IMG/VR virus record: IMGVR_UViG_3300007513_000119
Coordinates: 1 to 32,370 of that record
Strand: one strand, 5' to 3'
Length of the DNA stretch: 32,370 nucleotides
DNA from: a virus
Both the position numbers and the translations under genes were made by a program. Shown piece after piece: positions 7,585 through 14,148 of this stretch. Position 1 is the stretch's first letter. Each line of letters begins with the position of its first letter. Below the pieces are notes generated by a model. That model searched no databases. It saw nothing but the letters and a program-made list of their open reading frames with translations, and was not told the origin of the DNA.

Positions 7585-8128
7585 TTTTCTCACTCACGCT
7601 TTTTTTGTTATCCACATATAAATCTTTGGAATTTTCTATGTCTTTATTATAGAATGATTTATAAATCTCTTGGATTTTATTACTAATATCTTCTCCTAAT
7701 GATTCAAATTCCCCTAGATATATAACACAGTCATTATGTATCATCATACTACCTGCCTTATTAATTAATATCTTCTTACCATCTTGATCATAAGCATTAA
7801 CTGATTCAATAGTATTATCTGTATAATCAGCGTTCTTTAATACTATATCGAGAAAAGGTGTTAGGCACATTATACAATAAGAATTATGCTCTATCACTCC
7901 CCTTATCTTATCTATATGCCAACACCTTTCTCTATGTTTATAGCCCAAACATTCACATTCAATATCTATACTAGTATCTGTATTGATATGGTCATCATCT
8001 ACTATCTTGACAACAATAGTATATACTATGTCATTATCAGATTTACTTTTAACTTGATAGAGATAACCATCATTAGTATTATTAATACCAATAAAGGCGT
8101 AATTCTGATCAGTATTTTCGGACATCAT
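7577..8128 (-). CDS. SWIM zinc-finger protein
   Basis: From ATG 8128 the 183-residue product carries a SWIM motif, Cys58-x-Cys60-x8-Cys69-x-His71 (ECECLGYKHRERCWHI), after a strand-rich segment (YQVKSKS, YTIVVK). A further CIMC lies at 85-88. SWIM domains bind DNA or proteins. The C-terminal half has beta strands and an acidic tail. The frame is open to ATG 8410 (277 aa), which also has a promoter element 25 bases upstream. I prefer 8128 because it is 25-26 bases from the TATA centre of the nearest element, the SWIM region is complete, and the 94-residue extension runs through repeated promoter elements. It is the first gene of the long leftward operon. Confidence 0.75.
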   Translation of the reverse strand: MMSENTDQNYAFIGINNTNDGYLYQVKSKSDNDIVYTIVVKIVDDDHINTDTSIDIECECLGYKHRERCWHIDKIRGVIEHNSYCIMCLTPFLDIVLKNADYTDNTIESVNAYDQDGKKILINKAGSMMIHNDCVIYLGEFESLGEDISNKIQEIYKSFYNKDIENSKDLYVDNKKSVSEKNE

Positions 8129-8146
8129 GGGCAAAAAATCACAAAT

Positions 8147-8174
8147 CCCTAATTTAAATGTATCGCTGATCGCA
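8147..8174 (-). promoter_or_regulatory. Promoter element copy 1, for SWIM gene start 8128
   Basis: The minus strand carries GCGATC, a purine-rich stretch and an ATTTAAATT box whose centre is about 25 bases before ATG 8128. This fits a leaderless transcript of the short SWIM protein. Confidence 0.6.
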
Positions 8175-8425
8175 TTTTTCGTGATTCGTTCAAAACTTTT
8201 TTGTGTTTTTTTCCGTAATTTAAATGTTTCCGTGATCGCACTTGATCGCTGTTCATTTACTACTATAATATAAGCATAACTAACACTATAAATAACAGTA
8301 TTGTTTAAGTAATTGGTATATAATCTTATTGTTTGTTTAATAGAACTAAGCTTATTAAGTGGTTTGCTACCTAATATAAACCTTTGTATAACATTTTTTT
8401 GATACAACATGAACGAAACATTAAG

Positions 8426-8453
8426 CCCTAATATAAATGTTATCCTGATCGCA
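8426..8453 (-). promoter_or_regulatory. Promoter element copy 4, for alternative start 8410
   Basis: The minus strand has GCGATC followed by an ATTTATATTAGG box centred about 24 bases before ATG 8410. It could drive a longer SWIM protein or a transcript with a 5' leader across copies 1-3. Confidence 0.55.
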
Positions 8454-8658
8454 ACATATATATTACCACCTGAAATAGCCTACCCTAATATAAACGTTCC
8501 GAATGGGTATGTATTATACCTAATATAAACGTTCCGATCCGTGCACAAATGCTTATAAGCCTTTCGGTAATATAACTGTTTGGATCGCTGGGATTGATAC
8601 GTCAGCTTATAGTGTGTGAATACCTAATATAAATGTATGCAAATGCAAACACATATAT

Positions 8659-8666
8659 GTATAATA
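8659..8666 (+). promoter_or_regulatory. TATA-like box for the gene at 8688
   Basis: GTATAATA is centred about 25 bases before ATG 8688, matching the spacing used by other rightward genes here. It overlaps an A/T-rich stretch next to promoter copy 8 on the other strand. Confidence 0.45.
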
Positions 8667-8687
8667 CGTTTGAAGGCAAATAAGAAC

Positions 8688-9005
8688 ATGACTTTAACAA
8701 AAGAACAAAAAGACAAAATAGCTCAAGAAGCAATAGAGCAAGCTGAAAACGAGGATCAAGGTATTAGTATAATGATACCTTTTATGAAATTCGCTGTAAA
8801 AGCTCTATTTGGTAATAGCCACTATGTAAAAAATGCAGATAAGAAAACAGGCTTAATTACCGACAAAACAGTATTAAACCTACCTTTATTCGTAAGGTTA
8901 AGCAATAAGGCACTTGAAGAGCTAAAAAGCGATCATAGAATTGAAGCTAACTATCTAGGTAAAATAGGCTTCATAGACTACGATCCTACCAAAAAGGATA
9001 TTTAA
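8688..9005 (+). CDS. Hypothetical protein (105 aa)
   Basis: From ATG 8688 the product is 105 residues, starting MTLTKEQKDKIAQEAIEQAE: a charged amphipathic helix followed by a strand-rich half (IGFIDYDPTKKDI at the end). A longer frame opens at ATG 8637, but the TATA-like box at 8659-8666 favours 8688 as a leaderless start. It is the only rightward gene between the early operon and the late module and is divergent from the repeat array, so a regulator or DNA-binding protein is possible. I see no known domain. Confidence 0.65.
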   Translation: MTLTKEQKDKIAQEAIEQAENEDQGISIMIPFMKFAVKALFGNSHYVKNADKKTGLITDKTVLNLPLFVRLSNKALEELKSDHRIEANYLGKIGFIDYDPTKKDI

Positions 9006-9207
9006 CCGATCAATAACAGATCGCTTAAATTCTCCCTATTTTTTTACATGATATTCAATACAAACATATATATTAGGGAACATTTCCACAGTATTCAGAA
9101 ATCAATTTTAGACGTTCAAGTGCTTATAGCCAAAAAGCAATTTTTAAACCTTTTATAAATACAAGTCAGGGGCGTTTCTGATACAAGTAATATTCATGAC
9201 ACTTAAA
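9006..9207. other. Intergenic region with weak terminator signal
   Basis: This gap between convergent genes holds a seven-T run at 9039-9045 that may end the rightward gene, and an unexplained TTTATAAATA-like box near 9152-9160. I found no convincing coding frame or RNA gene in it. Confidence 0.4.
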
Positions 9208-9405
9208 CTAACTACAGTCTATTTTCATTTTATAACACCATTCAAAGTAAGCGTTATCTGTCTTTGTTGATGATGTTGGAAATGGAATTTTATGATCTCC
9301 TTGTGCTAGTTCTATGCCAAATTCTCCTGATGCTATTCCAGCAGCACCCATTAGACATCCAACTATGATCACTGTTATGCAAATGCCAAATTTTTCGTAA
9401 TCCAT
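9208..9405 (-). CDS. Small membrane protein (65 aa)
   Basis: The product begins MDYEKFGICITVIIVGCLMG and has one hydrophobic segment (about residues 8-27) followed by a polar tail of about 38 residues containing two Cys. It looks like a signal-anchored or secreted small protein. A leftward TTTTATAAAT box at 9426-9435 is centred about 25 bases before the ATG, so it is probably a separate leaderless transcript. Function unknown; a lysis or envelope role is possible but unsupported. Confidence 0.6.
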   Translation of the reverse strand: MDYEKFGICITVIIVGCLMGAAGIASGEFGIELAQGDHKIPFPTSSTKTDNAYFEWCYKMKIDCS

Positions 9406-9425
9406 AAAACACCTACAATATAGTC

Positions 9426-9435
9426 ATTTATAAAA
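9426..9435 (-). promoter_or_regulatory. TATA box for the gene at 9405
   Basis: The minus strand reads TTTTATAAAT centred 25-26 bases upstream of ATG 9405, the same spacing as other promoters in the window. Confidence 0.55.
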
Positions 9436-9444
9436 GTTGTGGTC

Positions 9445-9594
9445 TTATCCCCTATTTTTAGGGTATCCTGTATCGTTTTTTTGGTATTTAAGATACTTCT
9501 GGTAACATCTTTCGCAGACTTGGGAGTTATTCCACCACTTTATATCCTTATCTTCAAATATCTTACAACAGGTAGTGCAGTAAAACCTAGTCAT
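9445..9594 (-). CDS. Zinc-ribbon miniprotein (49 aa)
   Basis: ATG 9594 to TAA 9447-9445 encodes 49 residues starting MTRFYCTTCCKIFEDKD. Two Cys pairs (CTTC at 6-9 and CERC near 27-30) separated by 17 residues form a typical zinc ribbon. The start overlaps the stop of the upstream 59-aa frame as ATGA, supporting expression from one mRNA. It is one of several such miniproteins in this virus; role unknown. Confidence 0.65.
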   Translation of the reverse strand: MTRFYCTTCCKIFEDKDIKWWNNSQVCERCYQKYLKYQKNDTGYPKNRG

Positions 9595-9770
9595 GTTGAT
9601 TCATCCTCATCTTCATCATATCCCTCTTCTTTTATCTTATCGTCAGAAAGGAATTTTAACTTCCAGAATGTACTCTTTGCCTGTGATGTGATATTTTGGG
9701 GGTTTCTTCCCATAATAAGGGTAAACCAGTCGAAAAGCTCATTGTAATCCTCTACCTCTAACTCCACCAT
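9591..9770 (-). CDS. Hypothetical acidic protein (59 aa)
   Basis: ATG 9770 to TGA 9593-9591 encodes 59 residues starting MVELEVEDYNELFDWFTLIM and ending in an acidic tail (DEDEDEST). It overlaps the preceding gene by 32 bases and is coupled to the zinc-ribbon gene by ATGA. No family recognised. Confidence 0.55.
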   Translation of the reverse strand: MVELEVEDYNELFDWFTLIMGRNPQNITSQAKSTFWKLKFLSDDKIKEEGYDEDEDEST

Positions 9771-10005
9771 ATCTAAGTGACATTTGCTCCAACGCAGTTA
9801 AAAGTTTTTTGTATAGTTTTTTATCCTTCTTTTCTAACACCATACCCCATCCTGCTATAATACCTGAAAGGGTACCTAAAAAGACCTCTAAAGTATCTTG
9901 GGAGTTAATAGCACTAATCGGTGGCACAATCTTATTTCTAATACTTAATAAAGCAAATTCACAGGCTTCTCCTGCTGCATCTTCATCTTTTTGTTCTTCC
10001 ATCAT
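9739..10005 (-). CDS. Hypothetical helical protein (88 aa)
   Basis: This is a mostly helical small protein with a hydrophobic middle (LGTLSGIIAGWGMVLEKKD) that may be one membrane helix, and a basic C-terminus. The frame is open to ATG 10026, but both leftward TATA-like boxes (10025-10034 and 10035-10044) would start transcription downstream of 10026. I therefore prefer ATG 10005, about 25 bases from the first box. It leads a small leftward unit of three overlapping genes. Function unknown. Confidence 0.6.
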   Translation of the reverse strand: MMEEQKDEDAAGEACEFALLSIRNKIVPPISAINSQDTLEVFLGTLSGIIAGWGMVLEKKDKKLYKKLLTALEQMSLRYGGVRGRGLQ

Positions 10006-10024
10006 GATTATTGATGCATCTACC

Positions 10025-10044
10025 ATTATATAATGTTTATAAAA
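10025..10044 (-). promoter_or_regulatory. Leftward TATA region
   Basis: The minus strand carries TTTTATAAAC followed at once by ATTATATAAT. The second box is centred about 25 bases before ATG 10005. The region abuts the nested inverted repeat that begins at 10045. Confidence 0.5.
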
Positions 10045-10118
10045 GCCTAACTGAGTCGCAACTTCAGTCCTCCCTTTCGTATGAATCTACTCAGGTATGC
10101 AAGCTCACACCATTAGGC
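10045..10118. repeat. Nested inverted repeat between divergent promoters
   Basis: GCCTAA (10045-10050) pairs with TTAGGC (10113-10118), and the adjoining CTGAGT (10051-10056) pairs with ACTCAG (10089-10094). This gives a two-stem fold across 74 bases. It lies between the leftward TATA boxes (10025-10044) and the rightward one (10140-10148). It lacks tRNA T-arm features. It may be a regulator site, a structured leader or a processing signal. Confidence 0.4.
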
Positions 10119-10139
10119 TTAATTACTAAAAGGGTAAGG

Positions 10140-10148
10140 TTTATATTA
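10140..10148 (+). promoter_or_regulatory. TATA box at the head of the late module
   Basis: TTTATATTA is centred 25 bases before ATG 10169 and begins the rightward structural gene block. Confidence 0.6.
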
Positions 10149-10168
10149 AGTATGTCTATATTTTTAAT

Positions 10169-10441
10169 ATGAAGAAAGATTCAAGGAAAAAAACAATCGT
10201 GGAGGTAGTAGTTGACACATCAATAGCCTGTGGAGTGGCAACTTGCTTAAATTATACCATACTACCCCATTACATTGATACCATAGAGAGTGGTGAACCA
10301 TTAGGAATGCTTACTATATCATTCTGGTATGTTGGTGCTAGCGTGATAAGAAAATACCTCACTAGACGGTGGTTCGTAAACAAAAACGTAACAAAATCGT
10401 TACAGAACCTGACAAAGTTTATAAAGTACCAAATTAACTGA
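10169..10441 (+). CDS. Small two-helix membrane protein of phage type (90 aa)
   Basis: This 90-residue basic protein has two hydrophobic segments, roughly 18-36 and 46-60, ending in SVIRKYLTRRWFVNK. The pattern SRKKTIVEVVVDTSIACGVA, a Pro in the first helix end, then a helix ending in a basic RRWF motif, resembles a family of small phage membrane proteins often found near packaging genes. The role of that family is not known to me. It starts at a leaderless ATG 25 bases after its TATA box and sits just before the portal gene, whose own TATA box lies within its last codons. Confidence 0.6.
   Translation: MKKDSRKKTIVEVVVDTSIACGVATCLNYTILPHYIDTIESGEPLGMLTISFWYVGASVIRKYLTRRWFVNKNVTKSLQNLTKFIKYQIN
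10418..10425 (+). promoter_or_regulatory. TATA box for the portal gene
   Basis: TTTATAAA lies inside the end of the preceding gene and is centred about 25 bases before ATG 10446. Confidence 0.5.
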
Positions 10442-10445
10442 AAAT

Positions 10446-12398
10446 ATGGGATTTGTAGATACAATTAAAGGTGTTTTCAGGTTAGGAACTGCAAATAAAG
10501 CATATACTGAAACCACAACAAGACCAAGCATAGCACAACCTTATATGAGCACTGATACTGGTGCCAAACTTCCAATATTCCCATTCCCACTTATAATGAT
10601 TTATGAGTTGGCAGATAACATAGATGCATTAAGAATACCAATAGAAACACTAAACAGAGAGATGTTTAAGAATGGATTTGAAGTAGTGGAGAAATGGAAG
10701 TATAAATGTGCCAACTGCTCAAAGGAGTTTCAATACGAACCAGCAGTAGGAGATAAACCTGATGATCAGCCATTTGAAAGTAATGATGATGCAGAGCCAT
10801 TTAATGCATTACCCAAAAAGAAAGGTGATATTAAGAAACAAGCAAAACAGGCAGAATTACAATGTGATACTTGTGGTTCTAATGACCTTAAAAGACCTAT
10901 TCCAGAACATAGGTCAAAATTAGAAGAATTATTAAATACACCAGTTAATGGTAACGATCAAAACCTAGAAGATGTAGCAAGGCAGTTGGAAAGAGATCTC
11001 GAGATTGCCGACAACGCTTATCTTTTAGTATTAAAAAATTATTATATAGACGATGCAAGTAATAGGATAGATCCTGACAGGACAGAAATAAAAGAGTTCC
11101 TTAGAGTAGATCCACCACAGGTAGCAATGATTGCTGACTCTGATGGAAGAATAGGATATGATGATAAAAGAAACCCAATATTTGTATGCCCAAAGTTTGA
11201 ACACAGAGACAGAAGACTATCAGAACCTGTATGTGAAAGATGTGGAGCAGAAGCCCTTAAAGCAGTAGCAGAAGTTAACTCTGTATACTCCATAGGAATA
11301 CCACAGCCTAAGAGAGTTATATATGGTGAGGGTGAACTTATCTGGAAAGCAGGAAAGTACAAACCAAGTCTTATATACGGCTATTCACCAATCTATTCAA
11401 TATGGTCTAAGGCAATGTCCTTATCACACATGGACGAATACATAAGAAAGTACTTTGACAAGATGAGACCACCACGAGGATTACTAGTAATAGCATCAAG
11501 GAACTACGAAACGTTTAGAAAGTCAATGGACGTTCTTGAGCAGAAAGCACAAGAAGACCCCTACATGATTCATCCGTTATTGGTTGAAAGTGACAAGGGA
11601 AGCAAGAATATGGCACAATGGCTAGACTTTACTGGTTCATTGAAGGAATTAGAATTTATTGCAATAAGAAAGGAATTAAGGATGATCATTGGTGCTATAT
11701 ATGGTGTTTTACCCCTCTATTACGGTGAACTTCCTTCTGGTTGGTCACAGGAGGGTTTGCAAGTTACTATAACGAATAGAGCAATCAAATGGGGTCAAGA
11801 CATCCTCATGAAGTCATTCTTTAGAAAGATAGCAGCATTATTGAACATAGATGATTGGGAATTAAGATTGAAGACTGGTGAGGAAACTGATCACCTTAGA
11901 GACTTGCAAATACAAGGAGTTGAAATCCAGAATATGCAAGCATTACAAGCGATGGGATTTGATATTACACGAACTCATACTGGCGAATTCAAGGTATCGA
12001 AAGATACGGCATTTAATGCAAAAGATATGTTGCAGATGGGTGCAGAGCAAAAGCAAGGTAGAGGTAGGGGAACAGCAGCACCTGAGGAAGACACACAGGA
12101 TTTCGAAGGGGAACCAAGCAGTAGACTGCCTACAGATGTGGGTGGAATTGGACAAGGACATCCTTCAAGTGGAAGTGGAACTTCTCTTAGTAGGAAGTCA
12201 TTTCCTGACGGTATTAATCCCAAGAACTACGAAATTGTCAAAAATACTCTGCAAACGGCAGTTGATTTTGGCTGGACAAAATCAAAGACTGTAAGCGAAC
12301 TGCGTAAGAATGCAGCGATGACAGTAAGAAGTGCCAGAGAATTAGTTAAGAATGAGTTTGATAGTGTAAGGAGGTGGGAAGATGGTAAAGAAGAATGA
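10446..12398 (+). CDS. Portal protein with zinc-ribbon insertions
   Basis: This 650-residue protein is the likely portal, the dodecameric ring for DNA entry and exit. Support comes from its place before protease, scaffold and capsid genes, and from portal-like features: ALRIPIETLNREMFKNGF near 61-78, DNAYLLVLKNYY near 189-200, LRVDPPQVAMIADSDGRIGY near 219-238, KYKPSLIYGYSPIYSIW, and the helical wing and crown region after 400. Two Cys sets are inserted: CANC 88-91 with CDTC 140-143, and Cys248 with CERC 263-266. Each fits a zinc ribbon, which is unusual in portals. The C-terminal 120 residues are low-complexity Gly/Ser/Gln-rich followed by a basic helix. The gene overlaps the next by 17 bases. 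Confidence 0.85.
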   Translation: MGFVDTIKGVFRLGTANKAYTETTTRPSIAQPYMSTDTGAKLPIFPFPLIMIYELADNIDALRIPIETLNREMFKNGFEVVEKWKYKCANCSKEFQYEPAVGDKPDDQPFESNDDAEPFNALPKKKGDIKKQAKQAELQCDTCGSNDLKRPIPEHRSKLEELLNTPVNGNDQNLEDVARQLERDLEIADNAYLLVLKNYYIDDASNRIDPDRTEIKEFLRVDPPQVAMIADSDGRIGYDDKRNPIFVCPKFEHRDRRLSEPVCERCGAEALKAVAEVNSVYSIGIPQPKRVIYGEGELIWKAGKYKPSLIYGYSPIYSIWSKAMSLSHMDEYIRKYFDKMRPPRGLLVIASRNYETFRKSMDVLEQKAQEDPYMIHPLLVESDKGSKNMAQWLDFTGSLKELEFIAIRKELRMIIGAIYGVLPLYYGELPSGWSQEGLQVTITNRAIKWGQDILMKSFFRKIAALLNIDDWELRLKTGEETDHLRDLQIQGVEIQNMQALQAMGFDITRTHTGEFKVSKDTAFNAKDMLQMGAEQKQGRGRGTAAPEEDTQDFEGEPSSRLPTDVGGIGQGHPSSGSGTSLSRKSFPDGINPKNYEIVKNTLQTAVDFGWTKSKTVSELRKNAAMTVRSARELVKNEFDSVRRWEDGKEE

Positions 12399-12699
12399 GC
12401 CCAAAAAGTTTATTATTAAAAAAGAGGAAACGAAACCGAAAGAAAAGGCTACTATAAAGATTAACGTAAAGGAAGTAGATGTATACAAGGCAGCAGAACC
12501 TAAGGTAGTTAAGGAATCAAAGCCTAGAGTTGTTGAAAAGATAGATTCCGAGCGTATTGAACTAGCAAAAACACTTATAGAGACTTGGAATAGGATAGGA
12601 GTTGTTGTACATGAAAATTCACATGATAAATACACTTTAAATAATATGTATATCATATTAGAAAACGCATTAAAGAAAATGTTGTTGGCACATAAGTAA
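12382..12699 (+). CDS. Lysine-rich hypothetical protein (105 aa)
   Basis: This is a strongly basic protein whose first 50 residues are mainly Lys, Glu and Val (IKKEETKPKEKATIK), probably disordered, followed by a helical C-terminal half (RIELAKTLIETWNRIG). It starts inside the portal gene with a good Shine-Dalgarno site (GGAGGTG, 12370-12376) at a normal distance and overlaps the next gene by one base (TAATG). Its location between portal and protease suggests a head or packaging accessory protein, by context only. Confidence 0.65.
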   Translation: MVKKNEPKKFIIKKEETKPKEKATIKINVKEVDVYKAAEPKVVKESKPRVVEKIDSERIELAKTLIETWNRIGVVVHENSHDKYTLNNMYIILENALKKMLLAHK

Positions 12700-13142
12700 T
12701 GGCTACAAAACTCAATGTTGATGATGGTGGGCTTGCTATTGGTAAAAAGCTCTGGAAAACTCATCAAGATAACGAATATACGCACGTAGATAACTATAAA
12801 GAAGCAATTTGTCTTAATTGCTTCAAAAAAGATGCTGCTGCTGCAACTATCGCTGATATTTGTGGAGAATGTGCTGGAAAACGTGGTAGAGAACCTTTAC
12901 TGGTTAAAATAGCTGATAAGATGTATGGATTATGTTTTTTTTGTGGTAAACATAAATTTGGCATAGAACAGATTAATGCAAGATTTTGTAGGGGATGCCA
13001 CAGAAGAATAGCTAACGTAACAAAGGAATATAACAAAAAGGGTGGTATGTTTAATGTTGATCCATTTTGGCTTAGTATGAAGAAGAAATTAGGTAAAGAT
13101 TGGAAAGCATTAATGTCAAATCCATCAAGTACTAGAAGATAG
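12699..13142 (+). CDS. Double zinc-ribbon protein (147 aa)
   Basis: Eight Cys in four CxxC pairs form two zinc modules: CLNC 38-41 with CGEC 55-58, and CFFC 79-82 with CRGC 97-100, the second followed by HRR. The C-terminal 45 residues are basic (KKKLGKDWKALMSN). The start is coupled to the previous stop by TAATG. The stop codon abuts the stop of the convergent leftward gene with no gap. It may bind nucleic acid or a head protein; no named family is evident. Confidence 0.7.
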   Translation: MATKLNVDDGGLAIGKKLWKTHQDNEYTHVDNYKEAICLNCFKKDAAAATIADICGECAGKRGREPLLVKIADKMYGLCFFCGKHKFGIEQINARFCRGCHRRIANVTKEYNKKGGMFNVDPFWLSMKKKLGKDWKALMSNPSSTRR

Positions 13143-13574
13143 TTACTTTAAGATTAAATTTATCCTATTTGATGTAAAATCGTAATATCTGTACTTGTAA
13201 TTTATTTTTGCTGTCTTATTTGGCTTATCACCATAAAATCTTCCAACCCTAAAGAATAAAACTGGTTTTCTTAATTTTCTTGGAAATATTTCTATTATTT
13301 CATCATTAGCGTTATATGCTATTTTACCATCTACTATTAGTTGTTCATCACCTTTTTTATAGTATGCAACTTCTCCTGCATAAAAATGAACTATAGACCT
13401 GTTTAATTGTGGTTTTGCTGCTTCTTCTGTAAAATTTGTCACAACCCATAATTTTTTATCTTCAGTAACATACATATCTTTTATTTTTGTCTGAAACATC
13501 TCTAATTTTGCTTTATCGCCATATCTCAGCTTGTACTCCTTTAATGTGTCATACACATAAAATGATGTAGCCAT
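13143..13574 (-). CDS. Leftward gene within the late module (143 aa)
   Basis: This 143-residue beta-rich protein (starts MATSFYVYDTLKEYKLRYGD) has alternating charged and aromatic residues and many strands (KLWVVTNF, VHFYAGEVAYYKK, KPVLFFRVGRFYG). It is the only gene of the late region on the opposite strand, a typical sign of an independently acquired cargo gene. A palindromic TTAATTAA at 13596-13603 is centred about 25 bases before its ATG and may also serve the divergent gene at 13621. I do not recognise the family. Confidence 0.65.
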   Translation of the reverse strand: MATSFYVYDTLKEYKLRYGDKAKLEMFQTKIKDMYVTEDKKLWVVTNFTEEAAKPQLNRSIVHFYAGEVAYYKKGDEQLIVDGKIAYNANDEIIEIFPRKLRKPVLFFRVGRFYGDKPNKTAKINYKYRYYDFTSNRINLILK

Positions 13575-13593
13575 ATATGGTATACAAAATACT

Positions 13594-13604
13594 TATTAAT
13601 TAAC
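13594..13604. promoter_or_regulatory. Probable shared palindromic TATA box
   Basis: TTAATTAA (13596-13603) reads the same on both strands. Its centre is about 25 bases from the leftward ATG 13574 and about 21 bases from the rightward ATG 13621, so one box may fire both ways. Confidence 0.4.
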
Positions 13605-13620
13605 GTTTCTAATTCAGTTT

Positions 13621-13812
13621 ATGAGGAAATGTAAGTGTGGTAAGAAGTTATACGGTTATAGTGATGGTAGGCATGAAGTATATGTCTGTTATAGCTGTGG
13701 TAAGTTTGTAGGTCACGCAAATGGAGATGCAGAGTTTGCAGCGATGGTCTTAATGAACCCCCACTCAATATTAGGCATGATTAAGGAAAAATTCCTTAGA
13801 CCACACAAGTAA
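13621..13812 (+). CDS. Zinc-ribbon protein (63 aa)
   Basis: The product starts MRKCKCGKKLYGYSDGRHEV and has CxC at 4-6 and CYSC at 23-26, a compact zinc ribbon, followed by a helical tail ending FLRPHK. It sits alone between two promoters and is probably leaderless. It resembles small zinc ribbons seen elsewhere in this virus; function unknown. Confidence 0.65.
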   Translation: MRKCKCGKKLYGYSDGRHEVYVCYSCGKFVGHANGDAEFAAMVLMNPHSILGMIKEKFLRPHK

Positions 13813-13813
13813 A

Positions 13814-13821
13814 TTTATATA
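13814..13821 (+). promoter_or_regulatory. TATA box for the gene at 13843
   Basis: TTTATATA is centred 25 bases before ATG 13843 and directly follows the stop of the previous gene. Confidence 0.6.
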
Positions 13822-13842
13822 CGTTCCATATAATTTAATTAT

Positions 13843-14061
13843 ATGACAATGCTAAAACCCACTGCTAGGATAGGTGGAAATTTCGGTATATCGTTTTTCT
13901 CTCCTTTAGTAGGTGGTAATGTTGCTGAATCAATTTATGATATAGGATTAACTTTTGATATGTCTATTGTTATTGCTTTTATCTCTGCTATATTTGTAAC
14001 AGGTCTATCTATATCTAAGGAAGTATCAGAGTGGGGTAAAAATGGTAAAAGCAAAAAATAA
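13843..14061 (+). CDS. Small membrane protein (72 aa)
   Basis: This 72-residue protein has a clear membrane segment at about 39-58 (MSIVIAFISAIFVTGLSI) and a Gly/Phe-rich N-terminal half (GGNFGISFFSPLVGG) that may form a second, weaker one. It ends in a basic tail. It is adjacent to another small multi-helix membrane gene, so the pair could act in lysis, but no holin family is recognised. Confidence 0.6.
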   Translation: MTMLKPTARIGGNFGISFFSPLVGGNVAESIYDIGLTFDMSIVIAFISAIFVTGLSISKEVSEWGKNGKSKK

Positions 14062-14116
14062 GAAAAAATGTGATTGGGTAAAAGAACTGACAGACTCATT
14101 CCTATTATTGACATAA
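14042..14116 (+). CDS. Doubtful 24-aa frame
   Basis: ATG 14042 overlaps the end of the previous gene by 20 bases and encodes a 24-residue basic peptide starting MVKAKNKKKCDWVKEL. There is no strong signal beyond the overlap, so this may be noise. Confidence 0.2.
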   Translation: MVKAKNKKKCDWVKELTDSFLLLT

Positions 14117-14119
14117 ATA

Positions 14120-14127
14120 CTTAAATA
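14120..14127 (+). promoter_or_regulatory. TATA box for the gene at 14149
   Basis: CTTAAATA is centred about 25 bases before ATG 14149. Confidence 0.45.
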
Positions 14128-14148
14128 CAGGATTAGAGTGGTCTTGTT

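Larger units (their letters stand above)
8147..8640 (-). repeat. Array of eight promoter-like direct repeats
   Basis: Eight copies of a direct repeat have TATA-like cores starting at 8150, 8216, 8372, 8429, 8486, 8521, 8568 and 8625. Read on the minus strand each gives a TTTATATTAGG or TTTAAATTA box preceded by a purine-rich BRE-like block. A GCGATC-type block lies 18 bases away in the copies at 8150, 8216 and 8429, and 15 bases away in those at 8521 and 8568. Four of the seven intervals between neighbouring copies are 66 or 57 bases (8150-8216, 8372-8429, 8429-8486, 8568-8625). Only the copies at 8150 and 8429 are followed about 25 bases later by an in-frame ATG (8128 and 8410), so the others may be operators or iterons. 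Confidence 0.75.

Noticed and set aside
8147-8640. CRISPR array
   Set aside because: The repeats are short, diverge, are not separated by equal unique spacers throughout, and contain a TATA box at a fixed place; no cas genes are near.
9196-9270. 24-aa rightward frame after a TTTATAAATA box
   Set aside because: It is antisense to the start-supported membrane gene at 9208-9405, has no motif and is very short.
9439-9747. 102-aa rightward frame
   Set aside because: The opposite strand carries two coupled small genes, one with two clean CxxC pairs, which explain the region better.
10045-10118. tRNA gene suggested by the GCCTAA/TTAGGC ends about 74 bases apart
   Set aside because: Neither strand has a T-arm TTCGA core, a proper D-arm or an anticodon stem of the right size, so it is treated only as an inverted repeat.
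9739-10441. Small terminase subunit before the portal
   Set aside because: Neither the 88-aa leftward gene nor the 90-aa membrane protein has a helix-turn-helix or other terminase feature; the terminase genes are probably outside the window.
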